A DNA stretch of 64,000 bases, from NCBI RefSeq assembly GCF_002858935.1, contig NZ_PJRT01000025.1, positions 124,001-188,000 on the forward strand, given 5' to 3'. Below the pieces are notes generated by a model that saw only the letters and a program-made list of their open reading frames with translations, was not told the DNA's origin and did not search any database. Source of the DNA: Pantoea endophytica. Lineage in GTDB: Bacteria > Pseudomonadota > Gammaproteobacteria > Enterobacterales > Enterobacteriaceae. Positions within the stretch are counted from its first letter, which is position 1. Each line of letters opens with the position of its first letter. Shown here piece after piece: positions 28,310 to 38,897 of the stretch. The position numbers and the translations under genes were made by a program.

Positions 28310-28779
28310 GCGCGGTGATTCTTGATTTACAACTGGCCTGCGCCGATGAAAACCATCTGCCAGCGGAGAGTGATTTTCAACGCTGGCTGGAAGCGGCGGT
28401 AACGCCGTTTCAACCAGAAAGCGAAGTCACGATTCGTCTGGTGGATGAAGCCGAGAGTAATGAGCTTAATCTGACTTATCGCGGCAAAGATAAGCCGACC
28501 AACGTGCTGTCATTCCCGTTTGAAGCACCGCCGGGGATTGAACTGCCACTGCTCGGCGATCTGATTATTTGCCGTCAGGTTGTCGAGCAAGAGGCTGCTG
28601 AACAAGGCAAAACCGTCGAAGCCCACTGGGCGCATATGGTGGTGCACGGTACGCTGCATCTGCTGGGTTACGACCATATCGAAGATGAAGAAGCCGAAGA
28701 GATGGAGGCGCTGGAGACCGAGATAATGCTTGCTCTTGGTTATCCTGATCCGTACATTTCGGAGAAAGAAGACGCCTGA
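28306..28779 (+). CDS. ybeY: endoribonuclease YbeY
   Basis: Metal-dependent RNase needed for 16S rRNA 3'-end maturation and 70S quality control. 157 residues (E. coli 155). The three zinc-binding histidines are in [11 protein letters not shown] near residue 114. Translationally coupled to ybeZ by a 4-base overlap. Confidence 0.96.
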   Translation: MSAVILDLQLACADENHLPAESDFQRWLEAAVTPFQPESEVTIRLVDEAESNELNLTYRGKDKPTNVLSFPFEAPPGIELPLLGDLIICRQVVEQEAAEQGKTVEAHWAHMVVHGTLHLLGYDHIEDEEAEEMEALETEIMLALGYPDPYISEKEDA

Positions 28780-28861
28780 GCCGCTGGTTCAGGTTATTGC
28801 GCTGCTGGCGCGGATGCTAGCAGCCCCAATCCCTCATTAGAGAGAACGAAATAAAAACGCC

Positions 28862-29743
28862 ATGAGCGACGACCATTCTCAAAACAGCGACGCACCCAGT
28901 AGTAAAAAGGGATTTTTCTCCCTGTTAATCAACCAACTGTTTCACGGTGAACCTAAAAACCGTGATGAACTGCTGGGGTTAATCCGCGATTCTGAGCAAA
29001 AAGAGCTGATTGATCAGGACACCCGCGACATGCTCGAAGGGGTGCTGGACATTGCCGAACAGCGCGTGCGCGACATCATGATCCCTCGCTCGCAAATGAT
29101 CACCCTGAAACGCAACCAAACGCTGGAAGAGTGCCTTGCGGTGATTATTGAATCCGCCCACTCACGTTTCCCGGTGATCAGCGAAGACAAAGACCACGTC
29201 GAAGGCATTTTGATGGCCAAAGACCTGCTGCCGTTTATGGCCAGCGCGTCTGAGCCGTTCAGCATGGAAAAAGTGCTGCGCACCGCCGTGGTGGTTCCTG
29301 AAAGCAAGCGCGTCGATCGCATGCTGAAGGAGTTCCGCTCGCAGCGTTATCACATGGCGATTGTCATTGACGAATTTGGTGGCGTCTCTGGTCTGGTGAC
29401 CATTGAAGATATTCTTGAGCTGATTGTTGGCGAAATTGAAGATGAGTATGACGATGAAGAAGATCGTGATATCCGCCAGCTCAATCGTTACACCTATACC
29501 ATGCGCGCCTTAACGCCAATTGAAGATTTTAATGAGGTCTTTGGCACCGATTTCAGCGATGACGAAGTCGATACCATTGGCGGATTGGTCATGCAGGGAT
29601 TCGGCCACCTTCCCGCTCGCGGCGAAAGTATTGTTATTGATGGCTATCAGTTCAAAGTCGCCATGGCTGACAGCCGCCGTATCATCCAGGTGCATGTAAA
29701 AATTCCGGAAGACTCACCACAACCGCAACTGGAAGACGAATAA
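28862..29743 (+). CDS. ybeX: CBS-domain protein YbeX (CorC)
   Basis: 293 residues (E. coli CorC 292). Two CBS domains span about 67-195 ([13 protein letters not shown] and [17 protein letters not shown]), and a CorC_HlyC transporter-associated domain covers about 210-285. It has been linked to magnesium/cobalt efflux and to ribosome metabolism through YbeY. It follows ybeY by 82 bp and precedes lnt by 4 bp. Confidence 0.95.
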   Translation: MSDDHSQNSDAPSSKKGFFSLLINQLFHGEPKNRDELLGLIRDSEQKELIDQDTRDMLEGVLDIAEQRVRDIMIPRSQMITLKRNQTLEECLAVIIESAHSRFPVISEDKDHVEGILMAKDLLPFMASASEPFSMEKVLRTAVVVPESKRVDRMLKEFRSQRYHMAIVIDEFGGVSGLVTIEDILELIVGEIEDEYDDEEDRDIRQLNRYTYTMRALTPIEDFNEVFGTDFSDDEVDTIGGLVMQGFGHLPARGESIVIDGYQFKVAMADSRRIIQVHVKIPEDSPQPQLEDE

Positions 29744-29747
29744 CTTT

Positions 29748-31274
29748 ATGGCTTTAGCCTCTCTTTACTCGCAGCAGCGGGTTCGCCTGCTGCTGGCGTT
29801 AGTTACGGGTGCCATTGGCACCCTTTCCTTTTCCCCCTACGATTTCTGGCCTGCGGCGATAATTTCGCTGTTTGGTCTGCAACTGTTGCTGCTGGAACGT
29901 CGCACTGCGCAGGCTGCGGCAATCGGCTTCGCTTGGGGCTTTGGACTGTTTGGCAGCGGCATCAATTGGGTTTACGTCAGCATCGCCACCTTTGGCGGCA
30001 TGCCCGGCCCGGTAAACATCTTACTGGTGATTCTGCTGGCGGCTTATCTGTCGCTTTATCCGATGCTGTTTGCCATCCTGCTCAACCGTTTCTGGCCGCG
30101 CGCCACAATCTGGCGTTTGGCTTTAGCGGCACCCGCGCTGTGGCAGATTAGCGAGTTCCTGCGCGGTTGGGTGCTCACCGGCTTTCCGTGGCTGCAGTTT
30201 GGCTACAGCCAGATTGACGGTCCGCTAAAAGGCCTCGCGCCGCTGGCCGGTGTGGAAACCATTACCTTCCTGTTAATGGTGATCGCGGGCCTGCTGGTGC
30301 ACGCGCTGCATCATCGTACCGTGAAAAGCTTGATAGCCGCCGCGCTCCTGCTGTTACTGCCGTGGCCGCTGCGCATGATGCAGTGGTATCAGCCGCTGCC
30401 GGAACGCAGCGTTGATGTTGTGATGGTGCAAGGCAATATTCCGCAGTCGATGAAGTGGGATCCGCAGCAACTGCTGAACACGCTGCGCGTTTACACCTCC
30501 TATAGCCAGCCGTTTATCGGCAAAGCACCGATCATTATCTGGCCCGAATCAGCGATTACCGATCTGGAAAGCAACCAGCAGCCGTTCCTGCGGGCGCTGG
30601 ATGCTGACCTGCGCGCGCGCGGCAGCTCACTGATTACCGGTATCGTGGATTCTCGCGTGGAAGGCGATAATCGCTATCACGACTATAACTCGGTAATTGT
30701 GCTGGGTGGTGAGCTGCCTTACAGCTATCAAAGCCAGAACCGCTATCAGAAGAATCATCTGGTGCCATTTGGTGAGTTTGTGCCGCTGGAAGCGTTGCTG
30801 CGTCCGCTGGCGCCGTTCTTCGATTTGCCGATGTCCTCCTTCAGCCGTGGCGCCTATGTCCAGCCGCAGCTGAAAGTAGCGGGTTATCACCTGACCAGCG
30901 CTATCTGCTATGAGATCGTGCTGGGCGAACAAGTGCGCGCCAACTTCCGTCCCGATACCAACTTCCTGCTGACCGTCTCCAACGATGCCTGGTTCGGTCA
31001 CTCCATCGGACCGTGGCAGCATTTCCAGATGGCGCGCATGCGTGCGCTGGAGCTGGGACGTCCGTTACTGCGCTCTACCAATAACGGTGTTACCGCAGTA
31101 GTAAATGCCAATGGTGAGGTGGAGAAAGCGTTGCCGCAGTTCACACGCAATGTGCTGGAAGCCAAAGTCACGCCAACCAAGGGTGAAACGCCGTATGCGA
31201 AAGCGGGCATCTGGCCAGTGTGGCTAGTGACGTTGATTAGCATTGTGGTGGCCATTCTGCGCCGTCGCCACTAG
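29748..31274 (+). CDS. lnt: apolipoprotein N-acyltransferase
   Basis: Adds the third acyl chain to lipoproteins in the inner membrane; essential for sorting by Lol. 508 residues (E. coli 512). The N-terminal third is membrane-embedded; the C-terminal nitrilase-like domain carries the Glu-Lys-Cys triad, with the glutamate in WPESAIT near 263, lysine in [12 protein letters not shown] near 333 and cysteine in SAICYEIV near 385. Last gene of the miaB-lnt run, followed by a strong terminator. Confidence 0.96.
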   Translation: MALASLYSQQRVRLLLALVTGAIGTLSFSPYDFWPAAIISLFGLQLLLLERRTAQAAAIGFAWGFGLFGSGINWVYVSIATFGGMPGPVNILLVILLAAYLSLYPMLFAILLNRFWPRATIWRLALAAPALWQISEFLRGWVLTGFPWLQFGYSQIDGPLKGLAPLAGVETITFLLMVIAGLLVHALHHRTVKSLIAAALLLLLPWPLRMMQWYQPLPERSVDVVMVQGNIPQSMKWDPQQLLNTLRVYTSYSQPFIGKAPIIIWPESAITDLESNQQPFLRALDADLRARGSSLITGIVDSRVEGDNRYHDYNSVIVLGGELPYSYQSQNRYQKNHLVPFGEFVPLEALLRPLAPFFDLPMSSFSRGAYVQPQLKVAGYHLTSAICYEIVLGEQVRANFRPDTNFLLTVSNDAWFGHSIGPWQHFQMARMRALELGRPLLRSTNNGVTAVVNANGEVEKALPQFTRNVLEAKVTPTKGETPYAKAGIWPVWLVTLISIVVAILRRRH

Positions 31275-31290
31275 TTCAGGCAGCTATGCA

Positions 31291-31320
31291 AAAAGGCGAA
31301 GTGAATACTTCGCCTTTTTT
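31291..31320 (+). terminator. terminator of lnt
   Basis: AAAAGGCGAAGT GAAT ACTTCGCCTTTT with extra T; strong stem. Confidence 0.9.
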
Positions 31321-31393
31321 ATGCGCTGTTTTCTCTTCCTTCCGTGGTGCTTTCCCCGATTCTCTGCTGGCTTTTTACACTTCTTCATCGTGC

Positions 31394-31409
31394 TGGCACG
31401 ATCATTGCT
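31394..31409 (+). promoter_or_regulatory. sigma-54 promoter upstream of gltI
   Basis: TGGCACG-ATCA-TTGCT matches the -24/-12 consensus TGGCACG-N4-TTGCW at every position. It would start about 290 bases before gltI, fitting nitrogen (Ntr) control of glutamate/aspartate uptake, as known for this operon in E. coli. Confidence 0.75.
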
Positions 31410-31650
31410 ATTTATTTCAGTGATTTTCGCAAACATCGGCTTTTGTCAGCGTAGTGCAACCTTTACGCACTAATTTATGGCAATGATGCGCACTCTATTA
31501 GCGCATCGGGGAATTTTTGCCTTTTATTGGTGCGGAGCGGCTCGCAAAAAAGAAACTTTTTTGTTTCATTGCGTTAACAATTCGCTATGTTAATCACTAT
31601 CCTGCGTGCAGTTGCGCTATGGGATAACAAAAAAAGCAGCACGAAATACA

Positions 31651-31664
31651 CACAACATCACAAT
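31651..31664 (+). promoter_or_regulatory. GcvB target element in the gltI leader
   Basis: CACAACATCACAAT lies about 50 bases before the gltI start. GcvB sRNA represses gltI by pairing its G/U-rich R1 region with a C/A-rich CACAACA-type leader element, and this sequence has that form. Confidence 0.6.
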
Positions 31665-31711
31665 CTGCGCAGTTTATGTTCTGCGCGACATCCATACGAA
31701 GGAGTTGGAAC

Positions 31712-32605
31712 ATGCAGATACGCAAAGTGGCATTATCTCTTTTGCTGTTGGGAGCAGCAGCGGGAGCGGCCCAGGCGGAAGATCTCACCGGTACCCTGAA
31801 AAAAATCAATGATAGCGGCGTGATCGTCGTTGGGCATCGTGAATCATCAGTTCCCTTTTCTTACTATGACAACCAGCAAAAAGTGGTTGGCTATTCACAG
31901 GATTATTCAAACGCCATCATCGCGGCTATTAAAGCCAAACTGAATAAGCCTGATTTGCAGATCAAAATGCTGCCGATTACTTCGCAGAACCGTATTCCTC
32001 TGTTGCAGAACGGAACTTACGATTTTGAGTGCGGTTCTACCACCAACAACCTGGAGCGTCAGAAGCAAGCGGCATTCTCTGACACCGTGTTCATCATCGG
32101 TACGCGTCTGCTGGTGAAAAAAGGCGGCGACATCAAAGATTTCCCTGATCTGAAGGGTAAAACCGTTGTCGTGACCTCCGGTACCACTTCAGAAGTTCTG
32201 CTGCACAAACTGAACGACGAGCAAAAAATGGATATGCGTATCATCAGCGCGAAAGATCATGGCGATTCTTTCCGTACGCTGGAAACCGGTCGTGCTGTGG
32301 CCTTCATGATGGATGACGCGCTGCTGGCAGGTGAACGTGCCAAAGCCAAGAAGCCAGACAACTGGGACATCGTGGGTACACCGCAGTCGAAAGAAGCTTA
32401 CGGCTGCATGCTGCGTAATCAGGATCCACAGTTCAAACAGCTGATGGATGAAACCATTGCTAAAGCGCAAACCTCTGGCGAAGCCTCAAAATGGTTTGAA
32501 ACCTGGTTCAAAAAACCGATTCCACCGAAGAATCTGAACCTGAACTTCGAACTCTCAAGCGATATGCAGGCCCTGTTCAAAGCACCGAACGACAAAGCAC
32601 TCTGA
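31712..32605 (+). CDS. gltI: glutamate/aspartate ABC transporter, periplasmic binding protein
   Basis: Periplasmic receptor for glutamate and aspartate. The start is ATG at 31712 after GAAGGAG; the frame extends upstream but lacks a ribosome binding site. 297 residues: signal peptide 1-22 ending AAQA, then the SBP_bac_3 domain with the near-invariant HRESSVPFSYYDNQQKVVG stretch and ECGSTTNN. Followed by the SroC region and a terminator, so it is probably made in excess over the membrane part. Confidence 0.97.
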   Translation: MQIRKVALSLLLLGAAAGAAQAEDLTGTLKKINDSGVIVVGHRESSVPFSYYDNQQKVVGYSQDYSNAIIAAIKAKLNKPDLQIKMLPITSQNRIPLLQNGTYDFECGSTTNNLERQKQAAFSDTVFIIGTRLLVKKGGDIKDFPDLKGKTVVVTSGTTSEVLLHKLNDEQKMDMRIISAKDHGDSFRTLETGRAVAFMMDDALLAGERAKAKKPDNWDIVGTPQSKEAYGCMLRNQDPQFKQLMDETIAKAQTSGEASKWFETWFKKPIPPKNLNLNFELSSDMQALFKAPNDKAL

Positions 32606-32753
32606 ATTAACAACGACAACAAGGGCAGCCCCGCTGCCCTCTCGATTGCTGAACATGCGGTGCGGACAGACAGACTGTAACAGGCCGTTCCCCTGAAGCA
32701 GGATGCAAGACACCGCTCAACAATCTTATGGGTAGCCTCGCTACCCTTTTTTT
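32601..32753 (+). ncRNA. sroC: SroC small RNA (3' end of gltI message)
   Basis: In E. coli and Salmonella the gltI-gltJ gap is released as SroC, a sponge that titrates GcvB. Here the gap has the same size (161 bp) and position. It starts with the hairpin AGGGCAGC/GCTGCCCT (32622-32640) and ends in a perfect intrinsic terminator. The 5' end is set by analogy. Confidence 0.6.
32730..32753 (+). terminator. internal terminator between gltI and gltJ
   Basis: GGGTAGC CTC GCTACCC followed by seven T residues, ending 13 bases before the gltJ start. Partial readthrough would make gltJKL less abundant than gltI. Confidence 0.9.
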
Positions 32754-32766
32754 ACCGGAGCTCGTT

Positions 32767-33507
32767 ATGGGTATCGATTGGAACTGGGGCATTTTTCTTG
32801 AACAGGCCCCGTTCGGCAATACGACTTACCTCGGCTGGCTGTGGTCCGGTTTTCAGGTCACCATTGCGGTGTCCTGCTGCGCCTGGATTATCGCCTTCCT
32901 GGTAGGTTCCTTATTTGGCATTCTGCGTACCGTGCCCAACCGCCTGTTGGCGGCAATTGGCACCTGCTACGTGGAGCTATTCCGTAATATCCCACTTATT
33001 GTGCAGTTCTTCTTCTGGTATCTGGTTGCGCCAGAACTGGTGGGCGAAAAGCTGGGCATGTGGTTTAAGTCAGAATTGGATCCCAATATTCAGTTCTTCG
33101 TCTCCTCGACGATTTGCCTTGGTTTGTTCACCGCAGCGCGCGTCTGTGAACAGGTACGCGCGGCGATTCAGTCGCTGCCACGCGGTCAGAAAAATGCCGG
33201 CCTGGCGATGGGCCTGACGCTGCCGCAAACCTATCGCTATGTGCTGCTGCCGAATGCCTATCGCGTGATTGTGCCGCCGATGACGTCGGAAATGCTTAAT
33301 CTGGTGAAGAACTCGGCGATCGCCTCAACCATCGGACTGGTGGATATGGCGGCGCAGGCCGGCAAGCTGCTGGATTACTCCGCGCATGCCTATGAATCCT
33401 TTACCGCCATCACTCTGGCGTACGTCGGCATTAACCTGGTCATCATGCTGATTATGAGTGTGGTAGAACGCAAAATTCGCCTGCCTGGCAATATGGGAGG
33501 CAAATAA
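32767..33507 (+). CDS. gltJ: glutamate/aspartate ABC transporter, permease GltJ
   Basis: Inner-membrane permease. The ATG at 32767 has CCGGAG upstream and yields 246 residues, the E. coli length, starting [21 protein letters not shown]. The EAA loop of the PAAT family is visible as [24 protein letters not shown] near residue 140. Its stop codon shares a base with the gltK start. Confidence 0.96.
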   Translation: MGIDWNWGIFLEQAPFGNTTYLGWLWSGFQVTIAVSCCAWIIAFLVGSLFGILRTVPNRLLAAIGTCYVELFRNIPLIVQFFFWYLVAPELVGEKLGMWFKSELDPNIQFFVSSTICLGLFTAARVCEQVRAAIQSLPRGQKNAGLAMGLTLPQTYRYVLLPNAYRVIVPPMTSEMLNLVKNSAIASTIGLVDMAAQAGKLLDYSAHAYESFTAITLAYVGINLVIMLIMSVVERKIRLPGNMGGK

Positions 33508-34184
33508 TGTACGAGTTTGACTGGAGTTCAATTGTTCCCAGCCTGCCTTACTTGTGGAACGGGTTGATCATTACCTTCAAGATCACCGCGATTGCCGTGG
33601 TGTTTGGCATTATCTGGGGCACGATTTTGGCGGTGATGCGCTTGTCGCCGATTGCGCCGATACGCTGGTTTGCCAAGCTGTACGTCAACCTGTTCCGCTC
33701 CGTACCCTTGGTGATGGTGCTGCTGTGGTTCTATTTGGTGGTGCCCGCCTTCCTGCAACAGGTGCTGGGCTTATCGCCTAAATCAGATATCCGCCTGATT
33801 TCTGCCATGGTGGCATTTGCGCTCTTTGAGGCCGCGTACTACTCGGAAATCATCCGCGCCGGTATTCAGAGCATCTCACGCGGGCAGTCCAATGCCGCGC
33901 TGGCGCTCGGCATGACGCACTGGCAATCGATGAAACTGATCGTATTGCCGCAGGCGTTCCGCGCCATGGTGCCGCTGCTGCTGACGCAGGGCATCGTGCT
34001 GTTCCAGGATACCTCGCTGGTGTATGTACTGAGCCTGGCCGATTTCTTCCGCACCGCTTCGACCATAGGTGAGCGTGACGGAACCCAGGTTGAAATGATT
34101 TTGTTTGCTGGTCTGGTCTACTTTGTGATCAGCCTGAGCGCTTCGCTGTTGGTTACCTATCTGAAAAGAAAGAGGACGGTTTAA
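33507..34184 (+). CDS. gltK: glutamate/aspartate ABC transporter, permease GltK
   Basis: Second permease of the heterodimeric channel. 225 residues (E. coli 224). EAA loop [24 protein letters not shown] near residue 130. Overlaps gltJ by one base (TAATG) and abuts gltL, so the three membrane-complex genes are tightly coupled. Confidence 0.96.
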   Translation: MYEFDWSSIVPSLPYLWNGLIITFKITAIAVVFGIIWGTILAVMRLSPIAPIRWFAKLYVNLFRSVPLVMVLLWFYLVVPAFLQQVLGLSPKSDIRLISAMVAFALFEAAYYSEIIRAGIQSISRGQSNAALALGMTHWQSMKLIVLPQAFRAMVPLLLTQGIVLFQDTSLVYVLSLADFFRTASTIGERDGTQVEMILFAGLVYFVISLSASLLVTYLKRKRTV

Positions 34185-34910
34185 ATGATTAGCCTGAAAA
34201 ATGTTTCAAAGTGGTATGGGCACTTTCAGGTGCTGACCGACTGCTCCACCGAAGTGAAAAAAGGTGAAGTGGTAGTGGTCTGCGGTCCGTCTGGCTCAGG
34301 TAAATCAACGCTGATTAAAACCGTGAACGGCCTGGAGCCGATTCAAAAGGGCAGCATTCAGGTGACCGGCACCGAAGTGAACAACAAAAAAACCAACCTC
34401 GCTCAATTGCGTAGCAAAGTGGGCATGGTGTTCCAGCATTTCGAGCTGTTCCCTCATCTCAGCATCATCGAGAACCTGACGCTGGCGCAGGTCAAAGTGC
34501 TGAAGCGTGATAAAGCGGCCTCACGTGAGAAAGCGCAGGGCTTGCTAAAACGTGTTGGGCTCTCTGCGCACGCGGATAAGTTTCCCGGCCAGCTTTCCGG
34601 CGGCCAGCAGCAGCGCGTGGCAATCGCGCGTGCGTTGTGCATGGATCCGGTGGCGATGCTGTTTGATGAGCCGACGTCAGCGCTTGATCCTGAAATGATC
34701 AACGAAGTGTTGGACGTGATGGTTGAGCTGGCGAATGAAGGCATGACCATGATGGTGGTAACGCATGAAATGGGCTTTGCGCGCAAAGTCGCTAACCGCG
34801 TGATCTTTATGGATGAAGGGAAAATTATCGAAGACACCAATAAGGATGACTTCTTTAACAATCCACAATCCGATCGTGCGAAAGACTTCCTGGCGAAGAT
34901 CCTGCACTGA
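34185..34910 (+). CDS. gltL: glutamate/aspartate ABC transporter, ATPase GltL
   Basis: ATP-binding subunit, 241 residues as in E. coli. Walker [10 protein letters not shown] near residue 35, signature [15 protein letters not shown] near 134, Walker [15 protein letters not shown] near 155, switch histidine in VVTHEMGFA. Starts directly after the gltK stop. Unlike E. coli, no rihA follows. Confidence 0.97.
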   Translation: MISLKNVSKWYGHFQVLTDCSTEVKKGEVVVVCGPSGSGKSTLIKTVNGLEPIQKGSIQVTGTEVNNKKTNLAQLRSKVGMVFQHFELFPHLSIIENLTLAQVKVLKRDKAASREKAQGLLKRVGLSAHADKFPGQLSGGQQQRVAIARALCMDPVAMLFDEPTSALDPEMINEVLDVMVELANEGMTMMVVTHEMGFARKVANRVIFMDEGKIIEDTNKDDFFNNPQSDRAKDFLAKILH

Positions 34911-34921
34911 TTAGCGCAATA

Positions 34922-34974
34922 AATCGCGCCGCTACGATAAGTGCTCGTACCCGTAGCGGCGCGATTCATCGCGC
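34922..34974. repeat. tandem palindromes downstream of gltL (REP-like)
   Basis: A perfect 15-bp inverted repeat AATCGCGCCGCTACG/CGTAGCGGCGCGATT with a 15-base loop is followed by a second hairpin GCGCGA TTCA TCGCGC that shares its end. No T-run. It resembles extragenic palindromes and sits between the convergent gltL and ybeL genes. Confidence 0.55.
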
Positions 34975-34995
34975 GGGGGTTATACATTCATAAAA

Positions 34996-35478
34996 TCAGG
35001 GTTCAAACGGCTGGCGCTGGAACTGATCGTGCCCGCACTCCGGGCAGCGCGTTAAGCTCTCTGGCGTATAAATCGCCCGTGTGAAGCCGCACTTCTCACA
35101 GACTAAATTCCCCAGCCCCACCACTTCACCGCTCTGGTAGACGCCGTGATGGCGCAAATCCTGAAACACTTCACGCCACTCGAGCTGACTTTTATCGGTG
35201 ATATCCGCCAGCTCTTTCCACAGGCTTTCACGAATCACGCGCAAAAACACTGAATCGCCGACCACATCAGAAGACTCCTGATAGCTCAGCGCAAACTCGT
35301 GTAAATCGCGCCGCACGGCGCGCATCACTTCATTGACCTCGGCGGGTGACAACGTTTTTTTCGCCAGCAAACTTTGCCGCGCCTCGGCCACCAACGCATC
35401 AACATCGCGCTCGCCATGATCCAATCGTTGGGATAATGCTTCAATCGTTGCACGGTATTCCTGCGCCACGTTATTCAT
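34996..35478 (-). CDS. ybeL: zinc-ribbon protein YbeL (DUF1451)
   Basis: 160 residues, the E. coli length. The N-terminal part is helical (EYRATIEALSQRLDHGERD) and the C-terminal end has a four-cysteine zinc ribbon: CEKCG near residue 128 and CPECGHDQF near 147. Cytoplasmic, function unknown. It is divergent from leuS, as in E. coli; the genes between ybeL and gltL in E. coli are absent. Confidence 0.93.
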   Translation of the reverse strand: MNNVAQEYRATIEALSQRLDHGERDVDALVAEARQSLLAKKTLSPAEVNEVMRAVRRDLHEFALSYQESSDVVGDSVFLRVIRESLWKELADITDKSQLEWREVFQDLRHHGVYQSGEVVGLGNLVCEKCGFTRAIYTPESLTRCPECGHDQFQRQPFEP

Positions 35479-35700
35479 TTTATTCTCCTTTCCGCTGCGG
35501 ATACTGCTGTTAAGTTTAGCGGTTTTGTCACAATTGCATCGGCAGCAACCTAAGAAATCACAAAAGGGTGAAAGCGGCGGCGCATTCGGCAGAAATCCGG
35601 CCGGCGAGGGCGTGAAAAGTTGTTGATGCGCAGCCTTATGGGTATGCTATGCGGATCTAAAAGTATGCTTAGCGATTTTCACAAAGGACCACAGGCAGCC

Positions 35701-38283
35701 ATGCAAGAGCAATACCGCCCGGAAGAGATAGAATCCCGCGTCCAACAACACTGGGACGAAAACGAAACCTTTAAAGTGACCGAGCAGGAAGGCAAAGAGA
35801 AATATTATTGCCTTTCGATGCTGCCCTATCCTTCTGGCCGCCTGCACATGGGGCATGTGCGTAATTACACCATTGGCGATGTGATTGCGCGTTACCAGCG
35901 TATGCTCGGCAAAAACGTTCTGCAGCCAATTGGCTGGGATGCGTTTGGTCTGCCAGCCGAAGGTGCTGCGGTGAAAAACAACACCGCGCCGGCGCCGTGG
36001 ACGTACGACAACATCGCTTACATGAAGAACCAGTTGAAATTACTGGGCTTTGGCTATGACTGGAGCCGCGAACTGGCGACCTGCCAGCCAGAATACTATC
36101 GCTGGGAACAGTGGTTCTTCACTAAGCTGTATGAAAAAGACATGGTCTATAAAAAGACCTCGGCGGTGAACTGGTGCCCGAACGATCAGACCGTGCTGGC
36201 CAACGAACAGGTTATCGACGGCTGCTGCTGGCGCTGTGATACCAAAGTTGAGCGCAAAGAGATCCCACAGTGGTTCGTCAAAATCACCGCCTATGCGGAA
36301 GAGCTGCTCAACGATCTCGATAAGCTGGAAGATTGGCCGGAGCAGGTCAAAACCATGCAGCGCAACTGGATTGGCCGCTCTGAAGGCGTGGAAATCACCT
36401 TTGACGTTGCCAACAGCGCTGAGAAGCTGACCGTTTACACCACCCGTCCAGACACCTTTATGGGTGCAACCTATGTGGCGGTTGCCGCAGGTCACCCACT
36501 GGCGCAGCAAGCAGCTGCCACTAATCCTGCGCTGGCTGAATTTATCGACGAATGCCGTACCACCAAAGTCGCCGAAGCCGACATGGCAACGATGGAGAAG
36601 AAAGGCGTGGCCACCGGCCTGTTCGCTATCCATCCGCTGACCGGTGAAGAAATTCCGGTGTGGGTCGCTAACTTCGTGCTGATGGAATACGGCACCGGCG
36701 CGGTAATGGCTGTTCCAGGCCACGATCAGCGTGACTGGGAGTTCGCTACCAAGTACAACCTGAACATTAAGCCGGTGATCCTGAATCTCGACGGTTCTGA
36801 ACCGGACCTGAGTGCTGCCGCGATGACCGAAAAAGGCGCGCTGTTCAACTCGGGTGAATACAACGGTCTGGATCATCAGGCGGGCTTTAACGCCATCGCC
36901 GATGCGCTGGCTGCCAAAGGCGTGGGCGTGCGTAAAGTCAATTACCGTCTGCGCGACTGGGGCGTTTCCCGTCAACGTTACTGGGGCGCGCCAATTCCAA
37001 TGGTGACGCTGGAAGATGGCACCGTGATGCCAACGCCAGAAGATCAGTTGCCGGTCATCCTGCCAGAAGACGTGGTAATGGATGGTATCACCAGCCCAAT
37101 CAAAGCCGATCCTGAGTGGGCCAAAACCACCGTTAATGGCCAGCCTGCGCTGCGTGAAACCGACACCTTTGACACCTTTATGGAGTCATCCTGGTACTAC
37201 GCGCGTTATACCTGCGCCAACTATCATGAAGGCATGCTGGATCCGGCGGCGGCGAACTACTGGTTGCCGGTCGATCAGTATGTTGGCGGTATCGAACACG
37301 CCATCATGCACCTGATGTATTTCCGCTTCTATCACAAGCTGCTGCGTGATGCTGGCCTGGTAAACTCTGATGAGCCGGCTAAACGCCTGCTGTGTCAGGG
37401 CATGGTGCTGGCTGATGCGTTCTACTACCTCGGCGTGAACGGCGAGCGTAACTGGGTTTCTCCGGTTGACGTGACCGTAGAACGCGACGAGAAAGGCCGC
37501 ATTATCAAAGCCACTGACAACGAAGGTCGTGAAGTGGTTTACGCCGGCATGAGCAAAATGTCGAAGTCGAAAAACAACGGCATCGATCCCCAGCTGATGG
37601 TTGAGCGTTACGGTGCAGATACCGTTCGTCTGTTCATGATGTTTGCTTCGCCAGCAGAGATGACGCTGGAGTGGCAGGAATCGGGCGTTGAAGGTGCTAA
37701 CCGCTTCCTGAAGCGCGTATGGAAACTGGCTTACGAGCACATTGCGAAAGGCGCGACCGTGGCGCTGGACGTCAATAACCTGAATGACGACCAGAAAGCG
37801 TTGCGTCGCGATCTGCACAAAACCATCGCCAAAGTGGCCGATGATGTGGGTCGTCGTCAGACGTTCAACACCGCCATCGCTGCCATTATGGAGCTGATGA
37901 ACAAACTGATCCGTGCCCCGCAGGAGAGCGAGCAAGATCGCGCGCTGCTGCAGGAAGCGCTGGTCGCAGTGACGCGTCTTCTCTATCCATTCACCCCGCA
38001 CGCCAGCTATGTATTGTGGCAAGCGCTGGGCGGCGAAGGCAGCATCGACGAAGCCAGCTGGCCGGTAGCCGATGAAGCGGCCATGGTGGAAGATTCGCTG
38101 CTGGTGGTGGTGCAGGTGAATGGCAAAGTGCGCGGCAAGATTACCGTTGCGCCGGATGCCACGCAGGAGCAGGTGCAGGCGCGTGCTGCGCAGGAGCATT
38201 TGGTGGCGAAATATCTGGATGGCGTCACCATTCGTAAAGTGATTTATGTCCCTGGCAAACTGCTTAACCTGGTCGTAGGTTAA
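35701..38283 (+). CDS. leuS: leucyl-tRNA synthetase
   Basis: Charges tRNA-Leu and edits mischarged products. The frame is open to 35620, but the ATG at 35701 gives [12 protein letters not shown] and exactly 860 residues, as in E. coli. HIGH-type motif [14 protein letters not shown] (about 43-56), the CP1 editing insertion about 220-420 with [12 protein letters not shown], and KMSKS in [10 protein letters not shown] near residue 619. First gene of leuS-lptE-holA-nadD. Confidence 0.98.
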   Translation: MQEQYRPEEIESRVQQHWDENETFKVTEQEGKEKYYCLSMLPYPSGRLHMGHVRNYTIGDVIARYQRMLGKNVLQPIGWDAFGLPAEGAAVKNNTAPAPWTYDNIAYMKNQLKLLGFGYDWSRELATCQPEYYRWEQWFFTKLYEKDMVYKKTSAVNWCPNDQTVLANEQVIDGCCWRCDTKVERKEIPQWFVKITAYAEELLNDLDKLEDWPEQVKTMQRNWIGRSEGVEITFDVANSAEKLTVYTTRPDTFMGATYVAVAAGHPLAQQAAATNPALAEFIDECRTTKVAEADMATMEKKGVATGLFAIHPLTGEEIPVWVANFVLMEYGTGAVMAVPGHDQRDWEFATKYNLNIKPVILNLDGSEPDLSAAAMTEKGALFNSGEYNGLDHQAGFNAIADALAAKGVGVRKVNYRLRDWGVSRQRYWGAPIPMVTLEDGTVMPTPEDQLPVILPEDVVMDGITSPIKADPEWAKTTVNGQPALRETDTFDTFMESSWYYARYTCANYHEGMLDPAAANYWLPVDQYVGGIEHAIMHLMYFRFYHKLLRDAGLVNSDEPAKRLLCQGMVLADAFYYLGVNGERNWVSPVDVTVERDEKGRIIKATDNEGREVVYAGMSKMSKSKNNGIDPQLMVERYGADTVRLFMMFASPAEMTLEWQESGVEGANRFLKRVWKLAYEHIAKGATVALDVNNLNDDQKALRRDLHKTIAKVADDVGRRQTFNTAIAAIMELMNKLIRAPQESEQDRALLQEALVAVTRLLYPFTPHASYVLWQALGGEGSIDEASWPVADEAAMVEDSLLVVVQVNGKVRGKITVAPDATQEQVQARAAQEHLVAKYLDGVTIRKVIYVPGKLLNLVVG

Positions 38284-38297
38284 GTTCAGGAGGAACT

Positions 38298-38897
38298 GTG
38301 CGACAACTGATTATCAGGCTGTTTGTCCTGTTTGCGGTAGTGATTACCGCAGGCTGTGGTTTCCACCCGCGCGGCACCACCTCGGTGCCGAGTGAGATGA
38401 AAACCCTTATCGTCCAGAGCGGCGATCCCTATGGCCCACTGGCACGTGCCGTGCGCCAGCAGCTGCGCATCAACAATGTCACCATCATTGAAGACAGCAA
38501 AGCGGCCAGCGCCAAATACCCAACGCTGCGTCTGGGTGCTGAAGGCCAGGGACGCGATACCGCATCGGTGTTTATCAGCGGTACCACCGCGGAATACTCG
38601 CTGGTGATGACGGTCACCGCACAGGTTCTGCTGCCGGGTAAAGGTATCTACCCGATCAGCACCACCGTGTATCGTTCTTTCTTCGACAACCCGAACGCCG
38701 CACTGGCGAAGGATGCCGAGCAAGATATGATCGTGCAGGAGATGCGTCAGCGCGCGTCCGAGCAGTTAGTACGTAAACTGCTGACCGTGCATGCCGCGCA
38801 GGAAAGCAACAAAGATACTTTGCCGCAGCCTGAGACGATTGCACCGGGACAGAACTCACCGGAAGTGTCCTCTTCGTCAGCTACCAGTCTGCAATGA
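38298..38897 (+). CDS. lptE: LPS-assembly lipoprotein LptE
   Basis: Outer-membrane lipoprotein that plugs the LptD barrel and helps place LPS on the cell surface. GTG start after AGGAGGA. 199 residues (E. coli 193). The lipobox ITAGC places the lipidated cysteine at C20. The C-terminal tail (from about 165) is rich in Ser, Pro and Gln. Overlaps holA by 4 bases (ATGA). Confidence 0.94.
   Translation: MRQLIIRLFVLFAVVITAGCGFHPRGTTSVPSEMKTLIVQSGDPYGPLARAVRQQLRINNVTIIEDSKAASAKYPTLRLGAEGQGRDTASVFISGTTAEYSLVMTVTAQVLLPGKGIYPISTTVYRSFFDNPNAALAKDAEQDMIVQEMRQRASEQLVRKLLTVHAAQESNKDTLPQPETIAPGQNSPEVSSSSATSLQ

Noticed and set aside
31587..31812. Short frames in the gltI leader
   Set aside because: Overlap the GcvB element and the gltI start without ribosome binding sites.
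37186..38199. 337-codon minus-strand frame, and similar ones at 36040-36975
   Set aside because: Antisense of leuS; no start signal and no family resemblance.
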